Source: Gammaproteobacteria bacterium
GTDB taxonomy: Bacteria > Pseudomonadota > Gammaproteobacteria > Chromatiales > Sedimenticolaceae
Length of the DNA stretch: 41,244 nt
Direction of reading: 5' to 3'
NCBI GenBank assembly: GCA_020445165.1
Contig: JAGRHE010000007.1
Location: forward strand, 1 to 41,244
Position 1 is the stretch's first letter, and every line of letters begins with the position of its first letter. The position numbers and the translations under genes are program-made. The notes beneath the pieces are model-generated. The model was not told where the DNA came from, searched no databases, and saw only the letters and a list, made by a program, of their open reading frames with translations. Below, piece by piece: positions 34,782 through 41,244 of the stretch.

Positions 34782-36625
34782 GCCTTCACCTCGTTCAATG
34801 TACTCGCATCCGGCAGAAAGACGGACAACACGGTGCCTTTACCAGGCGTGCTCTGCACCGCGACCCTGCCTTTGTAGTTCTCGACGATCGTACGCACGAT
34901 CGACAGGCCGATCCCGGTTCCTTTGACGCCATCGGCACGACGGCTGTAGAAGGGATCGAAGATGCGTGGCAGTCGATCCGGCTCGATACCGATACCGGTG
35001 TCGTGAATCGTGATGCAAATCATGGGAACGGCGGCATGCGCGGTCACTTTCAGCTCGCCGCCGCGCGGCATTGCATGGAATGCGTTCTGCACCAGGTTGA
35101 GCATGACCATGCGCAGCTCGCTGTCGGTGGCTATGACGCGCAAGCCGCGCTCGAGTTCGGTTTTCAACGTGATGGCCAGTGCATCGGCCTCCCAGCGCAA
35201 CAGACTCAGTGTGTCGTCGACCACGCGTTCCACCTCGACCAGTTCGGGCGTCGCGGACGGTGTCATACCGAGGCGCAGCAGGCGTTCGGTCGCCTCGACA
35301 CATTTGTCGACCTGGGTGTCGACCAGTTCCAGGTACTCGTCGACCTCGCTGTCGGCATCGGTGACGCGTCGACGCAGGCTGTGTAGCGCGAGGCGTACGG
35401 ATGTCAGTGGATTATGGATCTCGTGCGCGACACCGGTTGCGAGCTTGCCGAGCTCGGACAGTTTCTGTTCATGTGAATAAGTGATCTGCTTGCTGAGATC
35501 GCGGATCGATTCGACGATCAGCGTTTGCGGTTTGCCGGCGAGTGTCGCCGTCATCGGTGCGGCGTAGATCTCGACGTCGCTGACATTGCCGTCGGCATCG
35601 TGATGTCGATGCAGGGCCTGGATCGGTTTGCCGTGCGCACTGATCGTTTGAACCGGGCAGGTGATCAGGGTGGCTGGACAGGGCGCGTCGGAGCGGTGCG
35701 AGATGCGGTGGCAGGTGTCGCCCACACCATCGTCCCCGTCTGCCAGCCGCATCTGCTGACGATATGCCCGGTTGGTAAGGGCCACACGATAGTCGTTGGT
35801 GATCACGCGTACGCCGTCGGGTATCGCGTCGATCAGCGCCTGCAGAAAACCGCGCTGATACTCGGATTCATCGATCCGCTCCTTGAGTTGATCCGCCATG
35901 TCGTTGAAGGCATGGCCCAGTTGCGCCAGTTCATCGTTGCCGCGTGGTGACGCGCGCCTCTCCAGGTCGCCGCCGGCGAGTGCCTGGCTGGCGCTGCTCA
36001 GCTGGTCGACCGGGCGGATCACGTAACGGTTGATGAACCACCAGCCACCGGCGATGTTGAGCAGCACGATGGTCGCGCCCGAGCCCATCAGCAGCAGGGT
36101 GGTGGTACGCGCTTTGTGCCGGATGGGCGCGGCATCATAGTCGACGAACAGGATGCCGTTGACCGGATGATCCGAAGCCGCGCCGTGGCATTCGCGACAT
36201 GCAGCGCGGTTCGCGACCGGGTTTACGCTGCGCAGCAGTTCGTTGCCCCGCTCGTCGGTCGTGAACTGCGTGGTAGCGCTCAAGCGGTCGGGGCCGACAG
36301 CCTGATGCCGCCCGAGCAGTTGCGGGTCGCTGGCAAAACGAATCTCGCCGGCGGGGTTGGTGATGAACACGGCCTGGATCCCGGGTTGCTCGCCGAGTCT
36401 CTGCACGATCGTGCGCAGACCTTCCAGGTCACGCTTGAGCATCGCGTTTTCGAGCGAGGTCTGTAACAGCTGGTTGACCTGGGCCGCGGTCGCCGCGCGC
36501 TCGTCGGCGATCTCGCCACGGTAAAGGGCGAGAAACAGCAACAGGAAGAGCAGCGAGCTGGCAAACAGGCCGGCCGCCGTGCCAACGGCGAATCTCCTGC
36601 TCAGCCTCGCATTCAGCCAGTTCAC
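34778..36625 (-). CDS. Membrane sensor histidine kinase with periplasmic haem c site
   Basis: This kinase of about 615 residues has two membrane helices (FASSLLFLLLFLALY, and LLMGSGATIVLLNIAGGWWF) around a periplasmic domain that contains CRECH. It continues with a HAMP domain (RPVDQLSSASQALAGGDLE), a PAS domain with cysteines (GDTCHRISHRSDAPCPATLI), the histidine motif GVAHEIHNPLTSVRL, and the N- and G-boxes (NLVQNAFHAM, GTGIGLSIVRTIV). The GTG at 36625 is preferred because AAGGAGGT lies 8 bp upstream. An earlier ATG at 36736 adds a basic leader. The haem site suggests sensing of redox state or of a gas such as NO or O2. It signals to the overlapping response regulator. Confidence 0.9.
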   Translation of the reverse strand: MNWLNARLSRRFAVGTAAGLFASSLLFLLLFLALYRGEIADERAATAAQVNQLLQTSLENAMLKRDLEGLRTIVQRLGEQPGIQAVFITNPAGEIRFASDPQLLGRHQAVGPDRLSATTQFTTDERGNELLRSVNPVANRAACRECHGAASDHPVNGILFVDYDAAPIRHKARTTTLLLMGSGATIVLLNIAGGWWFINRYVIRPVDQLSSASQALAGGDLERRASPRGNDELAQLGHAFNDMADQLKERIDESEYQRGFLQALIDAIPDGVRVITNDYRVALTNRAYRQQMRLADGDDGVGDTCHRISHRSDAPCPATLITCPVQTISAHGKPIQALHRHHDADGNVSDVEIYAAPMTATLAGKPQTLIVESIRDLSKQITYSHEQKLSELGKLATGVAHEIHNPLTSVRLALHSLRRRVTDADSEVDEYLELVDTQVDKCVEATERLLRLGMTPSATPELVEVERVVDDTLSLLRWEADALAITLKTELERGLRVIATDSELRMVMLNLVQNAFHAMPRGGELKVTAHAAVPMICITIHDTGIGIEPDRLPRIFDPFYSRRADGVKGTGIGLSIVRTIVENYKGRVAVQSTPGKGTVLSVFLPDASTLNEVKA

Positions 36626-36696
36626 CTCGGACGACCTCCTTATGGGAGAGCGCCGCCGCAGGGCGCACGCCCAGACGATGACGCATTGTTTTCTCG

Positions 36697-36711
36697 CCCT
36701 AGATTCTAGGG
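36697..36711. promoter_or_regulatory. Palindrome CCCTAGA-T-TCTAGGG upstream of the kinase
   Basis: Perfect 7-bp arms around one base lie 72 bp upstream of the kinase GTG and 145 bp upstream of the repeat-protein sigma-54 promoter. It is a possible operator shared by the divergent genes. The binding protein is unknown. Confidence 0.4.
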
Positions 36712-36854
36712 AAGCCGCCGGACATTTCCCTGACAATTTGGCAGCCTGAACACGTTTTTCGACGGTGCAGCCGCGGTTTGACGGCGCTTCTCCCGACCCC
36801 CTGCCAGCCTGCAGGCGTTGCTGTTTGCCGCCCGCGCCTGCGTCATCGCCAAGG

Positions 36855-36870
36855 TGGCTCGCAACTTGCG
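36855..36870 (+). promoter_or_regulatory. Sigma-54 promoter of the repeat-protein gene
   Basis: TGGCTCGCAACTTGCG has TGGC and TTGC at exact spacing with one change in the -24 element (TGGCTC). The predicted start near 36881 is about 48 bp before the ATG at 36929. Confidence 0.65.
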
Positions 36871-36928
36871 TGTGTCCAGCACAAACGCGGTCCGCTGCGT
36901 GTCCTCAACCAAGAACAGGAGTCGGAAG

Positions 36929-38170
36929 ATGCATATCCCGGGGTGTTTCGGATGGGCTTCACTGGCGTTGCTGCTGGTGAGCAGCATGTCGGTTGGCCTT
37001 GCGGTGGGGGCGTCGGCAGACGAGCCCCTGCCCAGGTTGGCCTCTGATCTGCGCGAGGCGTTGTTGGCGCAGGGCTGGGCGGGCGTTGCCCAGGATGACG
37101 GCAGCTTTGTATACCAGCAGTCACCGGCCGGGCCGGAGTTGGACGTTGCTGCGCAAGAGCCCGAAGCGGGCGCTGATTCTTCGGCTGCACAGTTGCGTCG
37201 CGAACTGGATGCGCGCGGTTGGCTGGCGATTCCGGCTGAAGATGGCAGCCTCTACTACCGGGCTCCGCCTGTTAGCACTGCGCCTTCGATATCCCTGGCG
37301 GAAAAACTCGAGGCGCAACTGCGCGCGCAGGGCTGGATCGGCTCGGTGACCGATGACGGCAGCGTGGTCTACCGTCGCCTTGCACCGGCCGCCGCGGGAA
37401 CGACAGTGTCCCCGTCCGACCAGGCGGCACATGCAACGCCGTTGGCCAACGATCTGCGTCGCCAGCTGGTGGAGCAGGGTTGGGTCGGCAGCATGGGCGC
37501 CGATGGCAGCGTGATCTATCGGTTCTGGCGTTCGGTGGGTCGGCCAGCGATGACGCCCGCGCACGAATCGCCGGCCGAACAGCTGCGGCGCCAGCTGGAA
37601 AGCCAGGGTTGGACCGTGGTGCCGGCCGATGATGGCAGCCTGTTCTACTTTCCGCAGGACGAGCCGGAGCAACCGCCGGAGCAGCCGCCAGCGCCGGCCC
37701 CGGAGCCCGTATCGCCGTCGTCGAGCGCACCACCGGCGGTGGATCGTGGCAGCATGTCCGCGACCGATGCGACCGATGTCGGCCGCAGTCCGGTAATGCG
37801 CGCCGCCGATTCGCCGCTTGCGGAGGGCGATGCAAGCGGTATGAAGGACAGCACGGTCGCCGCCGGCACGGCGGTAGCGATGGTCCGTTCGCGGGAACAA
37901 CCCGCGCCGGTCGCCGTCCGGGGACAGGGTGGTTCGGCCGTTGCACCAGCACCAGCACCAGCACCGGCACCAGCACCGGCGCCGACCGGCCGGACCGGTG
38001 TCTACGCCGCACCGTACCAGGCGACCCCGTCCGCTCGCGGGTATGGCCGGTCATCGGCGCCAGCGCCCTTTCGCTACCAGCAGTGGCAGTGGCAGCGACC
38101 ACCGCTCGTTCGCGGACCTGCGCCCTGGGGCGTTCCTCCGGCCGCCATCTACCAACCCTATCGCCGGTAG
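36929..38170 (+). CDS. Secreted repeat protein with five LRxxLxxxGW...DGSxxY units
   Basis: The 413-residue protein has a signal peptide (WASLALLLVSSMSVGLAVGASA) and five repeats of about 28 residues. Each starts with a helix such as LRRQLVEQGW and ends with an acidic-Gly-Ser hairpin: DDGSFVY, EDGSLYY, DDGSVVY, ADGSVIY and DDGSLFYF. Spacers of 20-30 residues separate them. A proline-rich part (EQPPEQPPAPAPEP, then an Ala-Pro run at about 37945-37985) and an aromatic/Arg tail (YQQWQWQRPP, QPYRR) follow. I recognise no named family. The ATG at 36929 has AGGAG upstream and its own sigma-54 promoter. The DGSxxY motif also appears as PDGQIYFY in the Met-rich protein at 38960-39379. This suggests a periplasmic or cell-surface binding protein. 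Function is unknown. Confidence 0.75.
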   Translation: MHIPGCFGWASLALLLVSSMSVGLAVGASADEPLPRLASDLREALLAQGWAGVAQDDGSFVYQQSPAGPELDVAAQEPEAGADSSAAQLRRELDARGWLAIPAEDGSLYYRAPPVSTAPSISLAEKLEAQLRAQGWIGSVTDDGSVVYRRLAPAAAGTTVSPSDQAAHATPLANDLRRQLVEQGWVGSMGADGSVIYRFWRSVGRPAMTPAHESPAEQLRRQLESQGWTVVPADDGSLFYFPQDEPEQPPEQPPAPAPEPVSPSSSAPPAVDRGSMSATDATDVGRSPVMRAADSPLAEGDASGMKDSTVAAGTAVAMVRSREQPAPVAVRGQGGSAVAPAPAPAPAPAPAPTGRTGVYAAPYQATPSARGYGRSSAPAPFRYQQWQWQRPPLVRGPAPWGVPPAAIYQPYRR

Positions 38171-38608
38171 CGCCGCTGCCGACCAGGAGGTGGCTGCCCC
38201 GCCGTCCATGCCGCATACCCGGGCAGTCAGCCTTTGCAGCACTCCACCGCCTGTGTGTGCCGATTTGGCAGGATTCGGATTCACTAACCTCCATGCAAGG
38301 GATCTGCGCGCCCGATCCTGGCCATGACGTTGTCAGCAAAGGATTTTCTTTCGGTGCCCCGGCACCGCTCCTGGGGTTTTCCCGCGGGATCGGCCCGGGG
38401 CCGGCCGCTACGCTGGCTGGTGCCTGACAGAACGGCAGAATTCGCCTGCGCGGATTCATTCGCGACATCCCTCGATTTCTGAAAAAGCCAGAAATATCAA
38501 TAGGAAACTACGGATGGCACATTCGTTGCCCTTACCCATTTGCCAACCGGCGTTGCCGGCGACGGGACTCCGGAACAGGTCCGGGCGAATCAAGGGGGAC
38601 AAACGAAG
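38171..38608. other. Gene-free region upstream of the Met-rich operon
   Basis: This 438-bp region holds a GC hairpin at 38352-38367 (CGGTGCC / GGCACCG), possibly a terminator for the repeat-protein gene. It also has an ATTTCTG-N7-CAGAAAT inverted repeat (38475-38495) and the sigma-54 promoter at 38515-38530. No credible gene was seen. Confidence 0.6.
38515..38530 (+). promoter_or_regulatory. Sigma-54 promoter of the Met-rich/cytochrome/molybdoenzyme operon
   Basis: TGGCACATTCGTTGCC has a perfect TGGCAC and TTGC at exact spacing. The predicted start near 38541 leaves about 68 bp to the first gene's ATG at 38609. An inverted repeat lies 20 bp upstream. Confidence 0.85.
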
Positions 38609-38902
38609 ATGCATTCATCAGGGGAGAAGGTCGTAGCGCTGACATCGCTGGTCTTGATGTCGGGTGCGTTGTTCGCGGATTACCCGATTGCGGGAACCAT
38701 GCCGTCACAACGCCCGGCCGACGCGCCGCAGATTACGGCCGTCAACCATCCGGGCGCCTGGTATGCCGCGGCGCTGCACGGCGTCACCAGGCCCTACCCC
38801 TACAGTCTTCGGTTTCTCGAGAGCCAGGGTAACTGGCACACGCCTTTCAATCGGCCTGGTATGCCGGGCCGGTACGACATTCGCGGTTGGTACCAAAGGT
38901 AG
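38609..38902 (+). CDS. Small secreted protein of unknown function
   Basis: The 97-residue protein has a signal peptide (EKVVALTSLVLMSGALFADY) and a mature part rich in Pro, Tyr, Trp, His and Arg (NHPGAWYAAALHGVTRPYPY, GNWHTPFNRPGMPGRYDIRGWY). The ATG at 38609 has AGGGGG about 12 bp upstream. It is the first gene after a perfect sigma-54 promoter and precedes the Met-rich gene by 57 bp. The tail resembles that of the repeat protein upstream (aromatic and Arg-rich). No family or function is recognised. Confidence 0.68.
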   Translation: MHSSGEKVVALTSLVLMSGALFADYPIAGTMPSQRPADAPQITAVNHPGAWYAAALHGVTRPYPYSLRFLESQGNWHTPFNRPGMPGRYDIRGWYQR

Positions 38903-38959
38903 ATGAACCCGGGCTCGAAACGACCCCGGTGCAATAACGATTCATTGGAGGATCACAAC

Positions 38960-39379
38960 ATGAAACGAATGTGCAAGAGCTTCAAGAAGGCCATGACCGC
39001 CGCGGCAGTCGGTCTCCTGCTCGGTGCCGGAACGGCGACCGCGAGCATGTCCGGCATGGGCGGTATGTCGGGGATGTCCGGTATGGGCGGCATGTCGGGA
39101 ATGTCCGGCATGGGCGGCATGGGCGGCATGTCAGGGATGTCCGGCATGGGCGGCATGTCAGGGATGTCCGGCTACTTCCAGATCACGCCTGATGGCCAGA
39201 TCTACTTCTACCCGGCCCAGCAGGGCATGAGTGGTATGTCCGGCATGGGCGGTATGTCCGGCATGGGCGGTATGTCGGGGATGTCTGGTATGGGTGGTAT
39301 GTCCGGGATGGGCGGCATGTCGGGGATGTCCGGCATGGGTGGAATGTCCGGTATGAGCGGATGGAATCCACCCCAGTAA
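38960..39379 (+). CDS. Secreted Met-Gly-rich triplet-repeat protein
   Basis: The 139-residue protein starts at ATG 38960, with GGAGGA upstream. Its signal peptide ends near TATAS. The mature part has two uninterrupted blocks of M-[S/G]-G triplets: 14 units (39047-39172) and 15 units (39227-39361). An 18-residue aromatic segment (YFQITPDGQIYFYP and AQQG) separates them, and WNPPQ ends the protein. About a quarter of mature residues are methionine. Gly at every third position could allow a polyglycine-II or collagen-like helix with methionine on one face. Met-rich repeats elsewhere bind copper or act as oxidant sinks, as in MrpX. It precedes a pentahaem cytochrome and a DmsA-like enzyme. Function is not proven. 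Confidence 0.85.
   Translation: MKRMCKSFKKAMTAAAVGLLLGAGTATASMSGMGGMSGMSGMGGMSGMSGMGGMGGMSGMSGMGGMSGMSGYFQITPDGQIYFYPAQQGMSGMSGMGGMSGMGGMSGMSGMGGMSGMGGMSGMSGMGGMSGMSGWNPPQ
39047..39361 (+). repeat. Tandem 9-bp-unit repeats encoding Met-[Ser/Gly]-Gly
   Basis: Two blocks (39047-39172 and 39227-39361) of ATG-(TCN/GGN)-GGN units vary at third codon positions (GGC, GGT, GGG, GGA, TCC, TCG, TCA, TCT). Selection therefore appears to act on protein sequence rather than on recent DNA slippage alone. Confidence 0.85.
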
Positions 39380-39406
39380 CACCTGTCGACCCCTGACAGG
39401 AACCTT

Positions 39407-39422
39407 GGCACAGGGATGTGCC
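39407..39422 (+). other. Hairpin after the Met-rich gene
   Basis: GGCACA-GGGA-TGTGCC, followed by GTTTCTT, lies 27 bp after the Met-rich stop and before the pentahaem gene. It could attenuate transcription so that the small proteins are made in excess of the enzymes. Confidence 0.5.
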
Positions 39423-39450
39423 GTTTCTTCCATCCATCGAGGAAACCCCG

Positions 39451-40248
39451 ATGATCCAGTTCAAAGGGCTTTCTGGCCTTGCCGTCGTGATTTCTGCTGC
39501 ATTGGTGTCGATCACCTGTGAAACGCTGGCGCAGGGAGGCGAGGGATACGATGCCGCGCGTTGGCATCCGCTGCATTTCAAACCTGCAATCGACACGGCC
39601 AGAGACGAGCAATGTCTCGAGTGTCACCTCGAGGTGCTCGAAGACCGGGTAGCGACCTCGTCGCCGGCCGGAATAGAGACCGCGAAGTCGCTGGCCTGGT
39701 ACCAGACGCTCGATACCTACAGTGGCGAACAGGACACCTTCCATCGCCGCCACCTGGTGTCTGACTATGCACAGCAGGTGATGCAGATGCGCTGCAATAC
39801 CTGCCACCAGGGCAACGATCCGCGTGAAGAAACCGCGAACTCGTCGGCAACCGGCCAAGATCACCTGATCGAGCGCAAGCATGTCGATCCGGACGTCTGC
39901 CTGATGTGCCACGGCGGCTTCAATTACGCCGTCATGGGAATTCCCGGCGCGTGGACGGAACACGGCAAGCTGTTCGGCGACAATTGCCTGACCTGCCATG
40001 TCGCGATACGTACCAACCGCCACCAGGTCGATTTTCTCAAACCCGACGCCATCGAAAAGGCCGCCAGTACATCCAGTGACGTCTGCTACGGCTGCCACGG
40101 TGGGCGCGCCTGGTATCGCATCAATTATCCCTATCCGCGTCACGCCTGGCCTGGCGATGGCGGCGTGATACCGGACTGGGCCAAGTCCCGGCCGACCCAT
40201 TCCGATCCGCGGTTCACGGCAAAGGCCGAAGAACCGCCGGCGAAATAG
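39451..40248 (+). CDS. Periplasmic pentahaem cytochrome c
   Basis: The 265-residue protein has a signal peptide (GLAVVISAALVSITCETLAQ) and five CxxCH sites: CLECH, CNTCH, CLMCH, CLTCH and CYGCH. The ATG at 39451 has GAGGAAA upstream. It precedes the molybdoenzyme gene by 24 bp and is a likely electron donor or acceptor for it, in place of or beside the usual DmsB iron-sulfur subunit, whose gene, if present, lies outside the window. The CxxCH sites are not arranged like NapC/NrfH. The C-terminal HGGRAWYRINYPYPRHAWPG is unusual and unrecognised. Confidence 0.86.
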   Translation: MIQFKGLSGLAVVISAALVSITCETLAQGGEGYDAARWHPLHFKPAIDTARDEQCLECHLEVLEDRVATSSPAGIETAKSLAWYQTLDTYSGEQDTFHRRHLVSDYAQQVMQMRCNTCHQGNDPREETANSSATGQDHLIERKHVDPDVCLMCHGGFNYAVMGIPGAWTEHGKLFGDNCLTCHVAIRTNRHQVDFLKPDAIEKAASTSSDVCYGCHGGRAWYRINYPYPRHAWPGDGGVIPDWAKSRPTHSDPRFTAKAEEPPAK

Positions 40249-40272
40249 CCACCCAGTGCGGCGGAGAACGCA

Positions 40273-41244
40273 ATGAGCAATGACAACACATTCGACTTTC
40301 TCAAAGACCGGCTGAACATGAACCGGCGGTCTTTCCTGAAGAGCACGGCCGCCGGGGCGGCCGCGCTCGGTGCCGGCGGACTGGTCAAGACACGCGACGC
40401 CCAGGCGTTCGCCTACGAGCCCTATCCACGTGACGACGAGTTGACCACGGTGGTGACCAGTTGTGCGCACAACTGCGGTTCGCGTCACATGTTGGTTGCG
40501 CACAAGAAGGGTGACGTGATCGTGCGCCTGACCACCGACGATGGCCGCTACCAGCGTGATGGTCATTTCGGCAAGGACACCGAGGAGGAGCCGCAGGTAC
40601 GCGCGTGTCTGCGTGGGCGATCCTATCGCCAGCGGCTTTACTCGGCCGAGCGCTTGCTCTACCCGATGGGGCGCGTCGGCAAGCGCGGCGAAGGCAAGTT
40701 CAAGCGCCTGAGCTGGGACGAAGCGCTGGAATACGTCGCGCGCAAGATGATCGAGATAAAGAACCAGTACGGCTCCACCGCGCTGCTGGATCAGAGCTAC
40801 GCCGGTGCCTCGTACGGTGTGCTGCACAAATCCGACCAGATCGAGGGACTGCTCGGTCGCTTCCTGGGTATGTTCGGCTGCCGCACCAATTCATGGTCAG
40901 TGCCTTCCTACCAGGGAACGACGTCGAGCTCGCGCTGGACCTTTGGCACCATCGAGGACGGCAACGAGGACGATACCTTCGCACATTCGAAGCTGATCAT
41001 CATGTGGGGCTGGAACCCGGCGTACACCTTCCATGGCGGCAACACTTTCTACTACATGCGCATGGCCAAGCAGCGCGGCTGCAAGTTCGTCGTCATCGAT
41101 CCGCAGTACACCGATTCGGCGGCGGCCTACGATGCCTGGTGGATACCGATCAAGCCGAACACCGATGCAGCGATGATGGCTGGCATGGCGCATTACATCT
41201 TCGCCAACAACCTGCAGGACCAGGACTTCATCAACCGCTTCACG
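40273..41244 (+). CDS. DmsA-like molybdopterin oxidoreductase (3' end outside window)
   Basis: The first 324 residues are visible. A Tat signal (NRRSFLKSTAAGAAALGAGG) indicates export after cofactor insertion. The iron-sulfur motif is CAHNCGSRH, with C64, C68, H72 and C112 (in VRACLRGRS): the third cysteine of the E. coli DmsA-type motif is His. YSAERLLYPMGRVGKRGEGKFKRLSWDEALEY then matches DmsA/YnfE. Ser in VPSYQGT aligns, by my reading, with the molybdenum-ligand Ser of DmsA. The enzyme would reduce or oxidise an S-, N- or Se-oxide substrate. It follows the pentahaem cytochrome gene. Selenate reductase or methionine-sulfoxide reductase activity are alternatives to DMSO reductase. Short GGAGA precedes the ATG. 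Confidence 0.88.
   Translation, partial: MSNDNTFDFLKDRLNMNRRSFLKSTAAGAAALGAGGLVKTRDAQAFAYEPYPRDDELTTVVTSCAHNCGSRHMLVAHKKGDVIVRLTTDDGRYQRDGHFGKDTEEEPQVRACLRGRSYRQRLYSAERLLYPMGRVGKRGEGKFKRLSWDEALEYVARKMIEIKNQYGSTALLDQSYAGASYGVLHKSDQIEGLLGRFLGMFGCRTNSWSVPSYQGTTSSSRWTFGTIEDGNEDDTFAHSKLIIMWGWNPAYTFHGGNTFYYMRMAKQRGCKFVVIDPQYTDSAAAYDAWWIPIKPNTDAAMMAGMAHYIFANNLQDQDFINRFT

Noticed and set aside
39047..39361. CRISPR-like array
   Set aside because: The repeats are in-frame coding triplets inside a signal-peptide protein, without spacers of constant length.
39208..40827. 539-codon antisense open frame over the Met-rich gene, pentahaem cytochrome and molybdoenzyme
   Set aside because: The + strand carries clear signal peptides, five CxxCH sites and a Tat motif with good ribosome sites. 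The antisense product looks like no protein and arises from GC-rich codon bias.

Overview
The window is GC-rich, densely packed bacterial DNA. Family content (Xsc-type sulfonate metabolism, many multihaem cytochromes c, a Dms-like molybdoenzyme, cyanase, TauE-type exporter, and abundant sigma-54 control) points to a sulfur- and nitrogen-metabolising gammaproteobacterium, perhaps of the Chromatiales/Sedimenticola kind. That placement is inference from gene families. No rRNA, tRNA, IS element or CRISPR array was seen.

Layout. (1) 1-4617, + strand: the end of sulfoacetaldehyde acetyltransferase (xsc) with a strong terminator, then acetate kinase, an AlaC-like aminotransferase and a GabD-like aldehyde dehydrogenase. 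(2) 4633-12658, - strand: one probable eight-gene operon holding a NrtABC-type ABC importer, a CobW GTPase, a WD40 protein, a HupE/UreJ permease, a two-domain rhodanese and a CopD-like membrane protein. It has a sigma-54 promoter. A divergent sigma-54 activator (13057-14973) is split by an in-frame amber codon. (3) 15171-16169: two small hypothetical genes. (4) 16675-20698, - strand: OsmC, an acyl-CoA-dehydrogenase-like flavoprotein, DUF302, a rubredoxin/FAD oxidoreductase fusion and a GNAT protein. (5) 20919-27058: a NifA-like activator, a second NrtABC-type importer, and divergent cyanase plus a dihaem cytochrome c. (6) 27628-32527, + strand: an FAD/[2Fe-2S]/membrane oxidoreductase, an 11-haem cytochrome, a haem c DUF3365 protein, a cytochrome c and a globin. 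(7) 32619-36625, - strand: TauE, an NtrC-type response regulator and a sensor kinase with a periplasmic CxxCH haem site. (8) 36929-41244, + strand: a repeat protein, a small secreted protein, a Met-Gly-rich triplet-repeat protein, a pentahaem cytochrome and the start of a Tat-exported DmsA-like molybdoenzyme.

How it may work together. I find ten sequences with sigma-54 (-24/-12) spacing, most of them perfect or near-perfect, placed in front of the operons of regions 2 and 4-8, and three sigma-54 activators. Three intergenic regions (in front of osmC, the NifA-like gene, and between the cyanate-type importer and cyanase) share TTTGTC/GACAAA operator arrays, which suggests one regulon joining cyanate import and hydrolysis to the OsmC/flavoprotein/rubredoxin operon. 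The most novel-looking part is region 8. There a secreted protein built of uninterrupted Met-[Ser/Gly]-Gly triplets sits beside a pentahaem cytochrome and a DmsA-like enzyme whose third FeS-cluster cysteine is histidine. One possibility is a periplasmic methionine-oxidation/reduction cycle. Another is metal binding or extracellular electron transfer. All of this is hypothesis from sequence reading only.
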